Of a DNA stretch of 43,257 bases, positions 31,313 through 41,424 are shown in pieces (positions within the stretch are counted from its first letter, which is position 1; the number at the start of each line of letters is the position of its first letter). Source of the DNA: Saprospiraceae bacterium (GTDB lineage: Bacteria > Bacteroidota > Bacteroidia > Chitinophagales > Saprospiraceae); contig JADLCC010000130.1 of assembly GCA_020847425.1 (NCBI GenBank), forward strand, positions 1 to 43,257, written 5' to 3'. The notes beneath the pieces were generated by a model. That model worked only from the letters and a program-made list of their open reading frames with translations, made no database searches and was not told where the DNA came from. Both the position numbers and the translations under genes were made by a program.

Positions 31313-32695
31313 TCAAAGCCCATTTTTCAAAATCACCTCCCTGTACCAAAGCGCCGAAGCCTTCGGCACCCTGTTCAGCGTGCCCGCTTCCACGTGGGTG
31401 ATACCGAATTTTTTGGAATACCCCGAAGCCCATTCAAAATTGTCGAGCAGCGACCAGATGAAGTATCCCTTCATGTTGACGCCATGTTCGATGGCCTCGT
31501 GTACGGCAGCCAGGTAACCTTCAAAAAAAGCGATCCTGTCCCGGTCATCCACTTGCCCGTCGATGGGTGTTTGATCGAAAGCGCAGCCGTTTTCCGTGAT
31601 GTAAACGGGCGGGTTGTCATACCGTGCGGCAATCCACTCCAGCAGTTTGCGGCAGCCCCAGGGCACGATGGCCCATTGCATATCGGTCATGGCCCAGTCG
31701 GGCGATATGCTCAGGTTGACGTCCTGATCCTCCGATAAACCGCCGTTGCCATATACACTACCGCCATCAGAACCGTGTGTGGCATCGGCGGCATACATGG
31801 TGGTGTAATGGTTCAGGCCGAAAAAATCGGAAGAACCCCGGATCAGTTCCTGCTCCTCCGGCGTAAAAGCAGGTAGCCTTTCGCCCAGGCGCTCTTTCAT
31901 ACAGGCCGGGTAATCTCCTTTATAAATGGGATCGGCAAACCAGGCCAGGAAAAACTCCAGTGCTCTTTCTGCGGCGGCCCGGTCGGCCGGGCTGTCGGTC
32001 AGCGGCTCCCGCCAGTCGCAGTTGTTGGTGATGCCGATTTTCCCGCCTTGTTCTGGCTGGTATTTTTTCCGGTAAACGTCTACCGCTTTCGCGTGGGCTT
32101 TGATCAGGTTGTGCCCTGCGCGGTAAGGCAGGTCCTTCGATTTTTTACCCGGCGCAAAAACGCCGTGCCCGTAGCCCAGAATAGCGACCACCCAGGCCTC
32201 GTTGATGGTAATCCAGTTTTTTACCCGGTCGCCGAAATGCCGGAAACAGACATCGGCATATGCCGCGAAAGCGTCCGAAATCTCCTCGCCGAGCCAGCCG
32301 TCCATCTCAAATTCGAGCGCAGCGGGCAAATCCCAATGGTACAAAGTCACCCAAGGCTCGATGTCTGCTTCCAGCAGCGCGTCGATGAGTGCGTTGTAAA
32401 AATCGATGCCGGCCTGGTTGACGGCGCCCTGTCCGGCCGGAAGAACCCTGGGCCAGGAAATAGAAAACCGGTAGGCTTTCAGTCCGAGCGATTTCATCAG
32501 GGCCACATCTTCCCGGAAGCGGTGGTAGTGGTCGCAGGCTACATTCCCATTGTCATTGTCCTGTACTTTGCCCGGAATCATACAGAATACGTCCCAGATG
32601 GAAGGGCCTTTACCGTCGGCATTCCAGCCGCCCTCAATTTGATAGGAGGACGTGGCGCTGCCCCAGACGACTGTGGCGGGGAATTGTTTATTCAT
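31313..32695 (-). CDS. GH1 family beta-glucosidase
   Basis: ATSSYQIEGGWNADGKGPSIWD; TINEAWVV; YITENGCAF; GYFIWSLLDNFEWASGY. Confidence 0.95.
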   Translation of the reverse strand: MNKQFPATVVWGSATSSYQIEGGWNADGKGPSIWDVFCMIPGKVQDNDNGNVACDHYHRFREDVALMKSLGLKAYRFSISWPRVLPAGQGAVNQAGIDFYNALIDALLEADIEPWVTLYHWDLPAALEFEMDGWLGEEISDAFAAYADVCFRHFGDRVKNWITINEAWVVAILGYGHGVFAPGKKSKDLPYRAGHNLIKAHAKAVDVYRKKYQPEQGGKIGITNNCDWREPLTDSPADRAAAERALEFFLAWFADPIYKGDYPACMKERLGERLPAFTPEEQELIRGSSDFFGLNHYTTMYAADATHGSDGGSVYGNGGLSEDQDVNLSISPDWAMTDMQWAIVPWGCRKLLEWIAARYDNPPVYITENGCAFDQTPIDGQVDDRDRIAFFEGYLAAVHEAIEHGVNMKGYFIWSLLDNFEWASGYSKKFGITHVEAGTLNRVPKASALWYREVILKNGL

Positions 32696-32935
32696 TTCTA
32701 GTTATCCGTTTAAAATGCGCGCCCAAGAACGCGTTTTCCTTTTTCAATTCAAAAAGAATATTGTCCTGATATTGTTACCCATTGTAGTATTTTCCCAATT
32801 ATTATTCCGATATTAAAATAAAAAATAAGTATTTCGGCAAGTAAATACAGTTTTTCTTTTGGATGAGAAATTTCGGCGTTTACCTTTACTTCCATTCTGA
32901 ACAAAACGATTCACCATCTTCCTGTTAACTACAAG

Positions 32936-34873
32936 TTGTCTATGTACATTCTTTCTACCATCGACCTGGTGATCATCCTGCTGTATTTCGCCATGATGAT
33001 CATGTTGGGTTATTACATGCGGAATCAAGCCCGAAAAAGTAAAGACGCCTACCTGATGGGTGGCAAAAGCCTTCCCTGGTATATGCTTGGGCTGAGCGAT
33101 GCGAGCGATATGTTCGACATCAGCGGCACGATGCTTTTGGTCAGCATGGCTTTTTTATACGGTTTCAAAAGCGTCTGGATTCCCTGGATGTGGCCGGTTT
33201 TTAACCAGATTTTCCTGATGGTTTTCCTGAGTCGCTGGCTGCGGCGAAGCAATGCCACCACCGGCGCGGAGTGGCTGGGCACCCGTTTCGGGCTCGCCGA
33301 CAGAGGGGTGGCGCAAAGTCACGTGATTGTAGTCGTGTTTGCCCTGTTGCTGTGCATCGGTTATATGGCTTATGCGTTTGTTGGGGTAGGCGAGTTTTTG
33401 CAAATCTTTTTGCCTTATGAGCGCATCAGCGGGATGTTCCCATTCCTGAGCCACGGAGAGGCGGCTTTTGCGCCCGGATCGGATGCGTTTAATGCTGCAT
33501 TGCAGGTATCCAAACACAATACAGCGCAATTCTATGGTGTGCTGATTTGCCTGGTCGCCACGTTTTACAGCATCATTGGCGGTATGCACGGGATTGTTTT
33601 GGCGGATTTTATCAAATACATGATTATGATTATTTGCTCGCTTTGTGTGGGTATTATAGCCATGTATCACCTGGGCGGAAGCAGTGCCGGCGTATTAAAT
33701 AATGTGCCGAATGGATGGGATACGCCGTTTTTCGGGAAAGAACTGGGGCTCGACTGGGCAGATAAAATCGACGCTGCCGCTGTGAAACTACAGCAGGACG
33801 GCTATCAATTGTTCTCTGCCATAGTGGGTATGATGCTGATCAGCGGCATCATGAAAAGCCTGGCCGGACCAGCGCCTAATTACGACTGTCAAAAAATTCT
33901 GAGTACGAGGAGCCCGGAAGAGGCCGCCAAAATGAGCGGTTTTATCTCGGTTATCCTGATGCCTATCCGCTACTTCATGACTATGGGTTTGTGTGTGCTT
34001 GGCATCCTGTATTTCAAGGACCTCAACCTCCCGAACGGTTCCGACGGCCTGACCAATTTTGAAAGTATTATGCCCGCAGTCATCAGCAAATTTCTGCCGA
34101 TTGGACTGATCGGGCTGGTGCTGGCGGGATTCCTGGGGGCATTCATGAGCAATTTCAGCGGTACCCTCAACGCCGCACAAGCCTATATGGTGAATGATAT
34201 TTACCTGAAATATATAGAGCCCAATGCTGCGCGTAAGCAGGTCATCACCATGAGTTATCTCAGCGGCGTTATTATGGTGATTTTTGGTATCGGACTCGGG
34301 CTGGTAATCAAAGACGTCAATATGATTTTCAATATCATTACCGCCGGATTGTACGGCGGTTTTGTATGCGCCAATGTGCTGAAATGGTATTGGTGGCGCT
34401 TCAATGCAACCGGTTATTTCTATGGTATGTTGGCTGGTATTGTGGTCAGTGCTATTCCACCGGCATTGTCTGTTACTGGTATAACCAACTATTTTGATGG
34501 CACGCGCATGTTGTACTTCTTCCCCGTGTTCATCATTATTCAGTTAATCGCTTGTATTGCAGGCACTTATGCTGCCCCACCCACAAATACAGCAACACTG
34601 TTGAATTTTTACAAAACGGTTCGCCCCTGGGGCTTCTGGAAACCTATTCACGAAATGGCTATGGCAGAGGACCCCGGATTTGAAAGAAACAAAAACCTGC
34701 CCATCAATATCCTGAATGTAGCACTGGGCATGGGCGGACAAATACTGCTCATGCTGCTGCCGATGTACCTCATCCTGAGCAAATGGACCGGACTGGGCAT
34801 CGTACTGGCTTTGCTGGTGGTCGTATTTGTCGTGATGAAACGTACCTGGTGGAACAGGCTGACAGATTATTGA
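32936..34873 (+). CDS. Sodium:solute symporter family protein
   Basis: Multi-TM; GYYMRNQARKSKDAYLMGGKSLPWYMLGLSDASDMFDISGT; GFLGAFMSNFSGTLNAAQAYMVNDIY. Confidence 0.88.
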   Translation: MSMYILSTIDLVIILLYFAMMIMLGYYMRNQARKSKDAYLMGGKSLPWYMLGLSDASDMFDISGTMLLVSMAFLYGFKSVWIPWMWPVFNQIFLMVFLSRWLRRSNATTGAEWLGTRFGLADRGVAQSHVIVVVFALLLCIGYMAYAFVGVGEFLQIFLPYERISGMFPFLSHGEAAFAPGSDAFNAALQVSKHNTAQFYGVLICLVATFYSIIGGMHGIVLADFIKYMIMIICSLCVGIIAMYHLGGSSAGVLNNVPNGWDTPFFGKELGLDWADKIDAAAVKLQQDGYQLFSAIVGMMLISGIMKSLAGPAPNYDCQKILSTRSPEEAAKMSGFISVILMPIRYFMTMGLCVLGILYFKDLNLPNGSDGLTNFESIMPAVISKFLPIGLIGLVLAGFLGAFMSNFSGTLNAAQAYMVNDIYLKYIEPNAARKQVITMSYLSGVIMVIFGIGLGLVIKDVNMIFNIITAGLYGGFVCANVLKWYWWRFNATGYFYGMLAGIVVSAIPPALSVTGITNYFDGTRMLYFFPVFIIIQLIACIAGTYAAPPTNTATLLNFYKTVRPWGFWKPIHEMAMAEDPGFERNKNLPINILNVALGMGGQILLMLLPMYLILSKWTGLGIVLALLVVVFVVMKRTWWNRLTDY

Positions 34874-35014
34874 CGTGAATCGTGAGTCGTGAGTCGTGAA
34901 TCGTGAGTGGCATCCATTTATAAGAACATACTCTAATTAGTTAATGAGGACATTCTTCTAACTGGATGCCACTCACGATTCACGATTCACGATTCACAAC
35001 TCACAACTCACGTC
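34872..35014. repeat. Heptad-arm hairpin (GTGAATC type) between convergent SSS and TraB genes
   Basis: Left arm 34872-34916 (45 nt), right arm 34963-35014 (52 nt): five versus six heptads, then GTGAGTGGCATCCA core. Confidence 0.95.
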
Positions 35015-35015
35015 A

Positions 35016-35939
35016 TCATTGTTCCACTTCCACCCGGTACCCTTCCTTCCTGAGCAGGGCTACTACCCCGCTGGCGCCGCCCAGGTGGCCGGCACCGACC
35101 GCAAAAATGGTCGGTTTTTCGCGCATCAGCCGGCCCATGACCGGTATCCAGTTGCGGTTGCGTTTGTTGAGCAGGATTTCTTCATAGTTGCTCATGCCGT
35201 ACTGCACGTCCGAAATCATGGACTGCATGGCCGTGATATCCTGGTCGCGGTACATTTTGAGCATGGTATCCAGTTCGCTCTCGCCTTCTGGAGCCTTATC
35301 GGTGCTGCGCAGGCCATCGACCAGCATTTTGGCTTGTGCTTCGTAAGGTATACTGTCGAAAATCGACATTTGATAGGCAGCAGTTTCCAATCCTGTGGAC
35401 TCCATTTTCTGGCGGCGGGTCAGCCGGTACAATTCCATTTCCACAGAAGTCATGCTGCTGGTGGGGGCGCTGCCGCCCTCGTCTTCATTGGAAAAAAGTG
35501 TGCTGAGAAACATCGGTTTCATGCGCTCGAACATACCTGCCGGCAGCCCTTTTTCTTCCATTTTGGACTTGACCAGGGCGTAATCTTCCGGCGACAACAA
35601 ATCTTTCAACGTTTTGCCGCCAGCCATAAACGACTTGGTAATCAGGCTCATTTGCGTACGGATATTAGTCATTTCCTTCATGTCAATTTCAAATGCCACC
35701 CGTTTGCTGTCTTCCAGCGCATCAGCCACGGCGGCAGGTAATTTGAAATCATCTTTGGGGATGAGGTGAATTGTGCCATACAGGTATGAGGACTTTTTCA
35801 GGCCGTTGCCGCTGATTTTCCAAAAAACGGATTTTTCCGTTGGAACAATTTTTTCGGGCGCATAGGTCATTTTACCACCCGATTTGCAGGCACCTAGCCC
35901 GACAATAAAGGCGACCAACCAAAACCATATTTGTTTCAT
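35016..35939 (-). CDS. TraB/GumN family protein (lipoprotein)
   Basis: VFWKISGNGLKKSSYLYGTIHLIP; FAVGAGHLGGASGVVALLRKEGYRV; start taken at MKQIWFWLVAFIVGLGAC. Confidence 0.88.
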   Translation of the reverse strand: MKQIWFWLVAFIVGLGACKSGGKMTYAPEKIVPTEKSVFWKISGNGLKKSSYLYGTIHLIPKDDFKLPAAVADALEDSKRVAFEIDMKEMTNIRTQMSLITKSFMAGGKTLKDLLSPEDYALVKSKMEEKGLPAGMFERMKPMFLSTLFSNEDEGGSAPTSSMTSVEMELYRLTRRQKMESTGLETAAYQMSIFDSIPYEAQAKMLVDGLRSTDKAPEGESELDTMLKMYRDQDITAMQSMISDVQYGMSNYEEILLNKRNRNWIPVMGRLMREKPTIFAVGAGHLGGASGVVALLRKEGYRVEVEQ

Positions 35940-36116
35940 AGTGAATCTTTTTCTGAACAAACGAAATGAGTACCTAAATGTTGACAAAGTTGCCTCGCGG
36001 TATTGTCAAAGTTTTGCAAAGGTAATCCCGATGGGATCACATACTTTGATTTCCTTTACAATTAGGTTTGCCTGAAATGATGAAAACCAGTTACAACTTT
36101 CGCATAAACGCTGTAT

Positions 36117-39100
36117 ATGATGCTTACTGGCCGCTGGATACGATTTGCTCTTTTATGCTGTTTGGGACTGTTTTCCCCTTTCCAAACTCCTGCACAAACC
36201 ACCGAAATCAGGCTGGAACAGTTGGATATTCAGGACGCGCCTCCGTTGGCGACCATCGATTGTATGTATGAAGACAGTCGCGGATTTTTGTGGCTGGGCA
36301 GCTATTCCGGTTTGCATGTATTTGACGGTTATTCCATGACTTCCTTTTACCACAACCCGAAAGATTCACTCACCATCAGCGACAATAAGATCAAAGTACT
36401 GCTGGAAGACGAACAAGGGAATTTTTGGGTGGGCACCCAGGTGGGACTCAACTATTTTGATGTCCGGAAAAAAACTTTTCAGCGGTATAAAGGCAAAGCA
36501 AAATACGGTATCGGTGATGTGGCCATTCATGACCTGAAACTGGATGAAAAAGGCAATGTCTGGATAGGAGCAGACGACGGACTTTATCGTAAGGAGCCCG
36601 GAGATCTGCGCTTGAAAAAATCTTTTCCGGCTGATCAGGAAAAAGCAATTGCGGCGCCTGTTTTTGGCGTTGTGCCCGTGGCAGGGGGTGTTTATTTCTG
36701 TGCGCCGTCCGGGCTTTTTTACCTGGATTTTAATACGGGAAAAGCGGCAGCCATACCCGCGCAGTTGCCCTTGTTTGCTTTTTCCCAAAATGAAGATGTA
36801 GCACTGCAACAGGACCGTTTCGGGAATATCTGGCTCGGTAGCGCTAAAGGTTTGTTTTACTACCAACCTTTTGGTAATCAAACGGTTATTGCGCACCCTT
36901 CATTTAAAAGCGAACAGGTCACTTTTATCAACCAGGAAAATGACCTGGGCGAATTATGGGTGGGCACTTCCACAGGCATTAATGCCGTGAATACCCTGAC
37001 GCTGCATTGCAACAAGCATGTCCCTATTTCGATAAATGGAGAAAAAACGGAAACAAGGGGCTTCAAACGCGGGTGTTACACTGCTTCCGGAATCGTATGG
37101 CTCTCGTCCATGATGCGATTCCTGTACAAGGCGGATCAACGGAAACTACAATTCGGTCAGGTACCGATTTACCTGATAGAAAACCTGCATTCGGTAGCCG
37201 GCAAATTATTTGAATTGTATGAATACAGTCCGGGCGTACTGCTGATTCCCGAAAAAAACGGCCCATCTCTGCTGAACATTCATACGCGCAAGACCATTCC
37301 GTTTCCATACCGACCCACTTACAATCTGTCAGGCTGGAAAGGAGGAGTGGTTTGTTTTTTAGAAGAAAATGATGACCGGCTCTGGATTGGCGCCTGGGGT
37401 GGCTTATTCCTGTTTGATAAAAAAACGTTGCGTTTTTTTGATCTGGAGGCCTGGATCCCTGCATTTTCCAAACTACGGGGAGTTGGTATCCGGAAAATAC
37501 ACCGCGATAAAAAAAACAACCTTTGGGTGGCTACCTGGTATAATGGCGTTTTTAAGATCGACTTAAAAACGAAAGCATTGGCACAGTATCACCATTTAGA
37601 AGAAGACCTGACAGGAAAAACTGCCTACATGCGCTATATCCTGGAAACCCGCAATGGCGAGATCTGGATAGGCACTCGCGGTGGCCTTCTGAGATATGAT
37701 GAAAGAAGCGACTCGTTTCAGGTGTATAAAAGCATACCCGACCAGCCCGAATCCATGAGTGAAAGCACCGGGTTTTGCCTTTATGAAGACACTGAAGGCA
37801 ATATCTGGTGCGGCACTTACGGCGGCGGCTTGAACAAACTGGATGTGCGGACCGGGAAATTCAAACACTACACCACTGCCGACGGCCTGCTCAACAACAA
37901 CGTATTCAGCCTGCTGCCGGATAAAAACAACAACCTGTGGCTCCTGGGTTACAACGGCATTTCCAAATTCAATCTATCCGACCATACTTTTCAGGTTTTT
38001 ACGCAGCAGCAGGGCTTGTTAAGCAAAGAATACGACGCCTTTCTGTACGGCAAAAGCCGGTATTCCAACCTGCTCTTTTTTTGTGGCAAAAACGGCATCG
38101 ACTACTTCGATCCCGATAGTATCCGGTTGAGCGATGTTAAACCGCGTGTCTGGATCACCGATTTTAAACTGTTTAATGAATCCGTGCCGATTGCAGGAAG
38201 CGGCAGGGATACCAGCGGTTTTGCCCTGCCGGAGGATATTTCATTTACCCGGCGCCTGACGCTCCGGCACGACCAGAATGTGCTGACGTTCGATTACGTT
38301 GCGCTGGACTTTTCTTCGCCCCGCACGATTCAGTACGCTTATCAACTCATTGGTTTTGATAAGGACTGGCAATATGTGGGCAATAAACGCAGCGTCACCT
38401 TTACCAACCTCGACCCCGGCGATTACACCTTTCAGGTAAAAGCAAGCAACGGCGACGGTGTCTGGAACAGTGAAGTGCAATCCCTGCGGATCACTGTTCT
38501 GACGCCCTGGTGGCGCAGCTGGTGGTTTATTGCCCTGGTATTTTGCGCTGTTTCGGCATTTGTTGTTTCATTTTACCGGTACCGCATCGGCCAGATAAAA
38601 CAAAGGGAGTCCATTCGTGCTAATTTGAACCAGCGCATAGCGGAAGCGAAAATGGAAGCCTTGCGCGCGCAGATGAACCCGCATTTTATTTTCAATTGCC
38701 TGTCGTCGCTGAAATCCTATGTGGAAAAAAATGAAACGGAAAAAGCCTCGCTGCACATCAGCAAATTTTCCAAACTGCTGCGGCAGGTGCTGGATCAGGC
38801 CAAATCGGATTTTATTACACTGGATGCGGAACTGGATACCTTGCAGCGCTATGTAGCACTCGAACAGATGCGTTATAAAAACTTTAATTTCCAGGTCGAA
38901 ATAGCGCCCGATGTGCCCCTTCAGGAAATCAAAATACCGCCCCTGATTATTCAACCGTTTGTCGAAAATGCGATCTGGCACGGCCTGCAATACAAAACAA
39001 ACGGCGAAGGTTTGTTGCAGTTGCAGGTAAGCATGCTGCACGAAAAATGCCAAATCGTTATTGAGGACAACGGCATTGGCAGGGTCGCCTCGATGGAACA

Positions 39101-39281
39101 CAAAAAGAAAAGAATGAACCTGCACCAATCACATGGATTGAATGTCACTGCGGAAAGGATTGCACTGTTCCACCTCAAATATCAAAACGACGCTCGTATC
39201 GACATCATTGATCTGGAGGACGTGGAAGGAAAGGCTGCGGGAACCCGTGTGGTATTGGCGTTCAGGTCTGTATTCATATGA
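36117..39281 (+). CDS. Two-component sensor: two-component propeller (reg_prop) and Y_Y_Y domains, TM, LytS-type histidine kinase
   Basis: Repeated WIGTxxGL propeller units; NVLTFDYVALDFSSPRTIQYAYQLIGFDKDWQYVGN; MEALRAQMNPHFIFNCLSSLKSYV; PPLIIQPFVENAIWHGL. Confidence 0.92.
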   Translation: MMLTGRWIRFALLCCLGLFSPFQTPAQTTEIRLEQLDIQDAPPLATIDCMYEDSRGFLWLGSYSGLHVFDGYSMTSFYHNPKDSLTISDNKIKVLLEDEQGNFWVGTQVGLNYFDVRKKTFQRYKGKAKYGIGDVAIHDLKLDEKGNVWIGADDGLYRKEPGDLRLKKSFPADQEKAIAAPVFGVVPVAGGVYFCAPSGLFYLDFNTGKAAAIPAQLPLFAFSQNEDVALQQDRFGNIWLGSAKGLFYYQPFGNQTVIAHPSFKSEQVTFINQENDLGELWVGTSTGINAVNTLTLHCNKHVPISINGEKTETRGFKRGCYTASGIVWLSSMMRFLYKADQRKLQFGQVPIYLIENLHSVAGKLFELYEYSPGVLLIPEKNGPSLLNIHTRKTIPFPYRPTYNLSGWKGGVVCFLEENDDRLWIGAWGGLFLFDKKTLRFFDLEAWIPAFSKLRGVGIRKIHRDKKNNLWVATWYNGVFKIDLKTKALAQYHHLEEDLTGKTAYMRYILETRNGEIWIGTRGGLLRYDERSDSFQVYKSIPDQPESMSESTGFCLYEDTEGNIWCGTYGGGLNKLDVRTGKFKHYTTADGLLNNNVFSLLPDKNNNLWLLGYNGISKFNLSDHTFQVFTQQQGLLSKEYDAFLYGKSRYSNLLFFCGKNGIDYFDPDSIRLSDVKPRVWITDFKLFNESVPIAGSGRDTSGFALPEDISFTRRLTLRHDQNVLTFDYVALDFSSPRTIQYAYQLIGFDKDWQYVGNKRSVTFTNLDPGDYTFQVKASNGDGVWNSEVQSLRITVLTPWWRSWWFIALVFCAVSAFVVSFYRYRIGQIKQRESIRANLNQRIAEAKMEALRAQMNPHFIFNCLSSLKSYVEKNETEKASLHISKFSKLLRQVLDQAKSDFITLDAELDTLQRYVALEQMRYKNFNFQVEIAPDVPLQEIKIPPLIIQPFVENAIWHGLQYKTNGEGLLQLQVSMLHEKCQIVIEDNGIGRVASMEHKKKRMNLHQSHGLNVTAERIALFHLKYQNDARIDIIDLEDVEGKAAGTRVVLAFRSVFI

Positions 39282-39320
39282 TTTTTCCTTTCATTGCATC
39301 CGAACAGGTAAAAGAAAAAA

Positions 39321-39367
39321 TTGCAAATGCCTGATTATCAACACGAATAACAAATAACGAATAACCA
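39321..39367. repeat. Half element (GAATAAC type) between sensor kinase and response regulator
   Basis: gcaaatgcctgattatcaacacgaataacaaataacgaataacc; core matches the 28555 arm. Confidence 0.85.
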
Positions 39368-39370
39368 GAA

Positions 39371-40114
39371 ATGACCTGTATTCTCATAGATGACGAAGCC
39401 GACGGCCTGGACCTTCTGGCTTTGTTGATACAAAAATACTGCCCTGCGGTGCAGATCATCGGGCAATACAACAACCCGGCGGCAGGCATAGCCGCCATTC
39501 GATCCATGCGCCCGAACCTGGTGCTGCTCGACGTGGAAATGCCGGAAATCGACGGTTTCGACGTGCTGGAAGCGTGCCGGGATATCCCCTTCCATGTGAT
39601 TTTTACCACGGCTTACAACGAATATGCGGTCAGGGCTTTTAAGTACAGCGCAATCGGTTATTTACTCAAACCGGTAGATGAAGAAGACCTGCAGGAAGCC
39701 ATTCAAAGGGCGCAGCATCTGCTGACCGTCCAACAACACGCCGAGCAGCGCGCTATATTGTTCGATTCCCTGCAACAGGCCAAACCGGCACGCCAAAAAA
39801 TTGCTTTGCCGGGCGCCGATGGCATCGTTTTTCTCCATATCAGCGACATCATTTACTGCAAAGCGGAAGGCAATTATACCAGTGTTTTCATTTTGCATCA
39901 AAACAGGCCTCAACTGTTTACCAGGCAACTCATCTTTATTGAAAACCTCTTACCGGAAGATGCTTTTTACCGCTCCCATAATTCTTATTTGGTCAACCTG
40001 CAACACGTGGAACAATACAGCAGAGAGGGCGAACTCCTGCTGAAAGACGGACACAAGGCGCCTGTTTCAAGAGCGCAGAAAGATGGACTGCTGGAACGAT
40101 TAAAGCAAATTTGA
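39371..40114 (+). CDS. LytTR family DNA-binding response regulator
   Basis: Receiver CILIDDEADGLDLL...LVLLDVEMPEIDGFDVL; LytTR DIIYCKAEGNYTSVFI...FYRSHNSYLVNLQHVEQY. Confidence 0.95.
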   Translation: MTCILIDDEADGLDLLALLIQKYCPAVQIIGQYNNPAAGIAAIRSMRPNLVLLDVEMPEIDGFDVLEACRDIPFHVIFTTAYNEYAVRAFKYSAIGYLLKPVDEEDLQEAIQRAQHLLTVQQHAEQRAILFDSLQQAKPARQKIALPGADGIVFLHISDIIYCKAEGNYTSVFILHQNRPQLFTRQLIFIENLLPEDAFYRSHNSYLVNLQHVEQYSREGELLLKDGHKAPVSRAQKDGLLERLKQI

Positions 40115-40251
40115 TTCAGGCATTTCCGCCACTTATACGCCATTCCCACCAACTATACAGTTAAGTGCCCCAACCATACAAAAGCGTTTATATCAGGCTG
40201 AAAATGAGTTTAAATTGTCCTGTCATTCCTTGATTTGTACACTTAAACTAA

Positions 40252-41373
40252 ATGATCCTGATGAAAAAACTACGTTTTTCAGCCCTGCTTTTTTGGGGCA
40301 CCCTGACCTTTTTCGCCTGCTTAAAAGAACAAAACCCGGCTAATACACCCGCTCAGGAGGACAAAAACTACTTTGTCCCCGACATGAAAACCTTTTCCCT
40401 CAGCCGCAGCAGTTGCGACTGGACAACCTTGCCCGCCGGTTCTGCCGATGCGCTGGCCGAAGCCATTGCCAATACCTGCGAAGGGGGAGTTATTTACCTG
40501 AAATCGGGGATTCACACCGAATCTCAATCTGTTGTTATTCAGAAATCGGTAAAAATCGTCGGCGAGGCCGGCGCAGTCTTAAAAGTGCAATCCGAACTTT
40601 CGCCGGTAGATACCGCAACCGGTAACATTCCGGTGCACGCCGCGCTGCATATCCTGAATGCACCGGGTACGCTCATACAGGATATCGCTATCGAGCCACT
40701 GGGCAGCGACGGCGGCGCAGCCATTTTGATAGAAAACGCCTCACAATCCGCTGTCATTCACTGCAATATCACGGCGCACCAATTCGGAATTATCCTGGAA
40801 AAATCGGACCGTATCGCCCTGATGCGCAATACCATTGTGGTATCAAGCGCCTGGCAAACCGGCCTGGTATCCGACGCGCACGGCATCGTCGTAATGAACG
40901 GGAAAAGCGCTTACGTGAGTGACAACGACATCAGCAATGCCCTTTTTGGTATCTGGGCCTGCGACAAATGGGGTACCTGCGAACGCAACAGCACCCATGA
41001 GAACTATATCGGCATCATTTTGTGCAAAGTGCCCAACGGCAGTATGCGGCTGCCGGGCGGACAGGTAACGGGCGCTGAGTTTTCTGCAACGCTCTGGAAA
41101 ACCCGTCAGAACCATTCCTACAACAACTTCGACGCGGGTTATCTGATCATCGACGGCTCCAACAACAACCTGCTAGAAAACAACGACGGCGGCAACAACG
41201 CCACGTATGATTACGAAATCGTAGGCGACTCCTATCGATTCGGTTTTTTTACCCCTTTTGCTTTCGACAATATTTTGTACGCCAAACCGGGACAAACGGT
41301 GAAAAACTGCGGGCAGAATTCTACGGTTATTGGTGGCGTGGCGGTGGATACGGGGGTAGATGTGTGCCAGTGA
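40252..41373 (+). CDS. Lipoprotein with right-handed parallel beta-helix repeats
   Basis: MKKLRFSALLFWGTLTFFACLKE lipobox; beta-helix-like GVIYLKSGIHTESQSVVIQKSVKIVGEAG, NNNLLENNDGGN. Confidence 0.8.
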   Translation: MILMKKLRFSALLFWGTLTFFACLKEQNPANTPAQEDKNYFVPDMKTFSLSRSSCDWTTLPAGSADALAEAIANTCEGGVIYLKSGIHTESQSVVIQKSVKIVGEAGAVLKVQSELSPVDTATGNIPVHAALHILNAPGTLIQDIAIEPLGSDGGAAILIENASQSAVIHCNITAHQFGIILEKSDRIALMRNTIVVSSAWQTGLVSDAHGIVVMNGKSAYVSDNDISNALFGIWACDKWGTCERNSTHENYIGIILCKVPNGSMRLPGGQVTGAEFSATLWKTRQNHSYNNFDAGYLIIDGSNNNLLENNDGGNNATYDYEIVGDSYRFGFFTPFAFDNILYAKPGQTVKNCGQNSTVIGGVAVDTGVDVCQ

Positions 41374-41424
41374 GTAAAATGAAAAAAAACAAATAATTGA
41401 TTATCAAAACTTTAAATCTGAATT

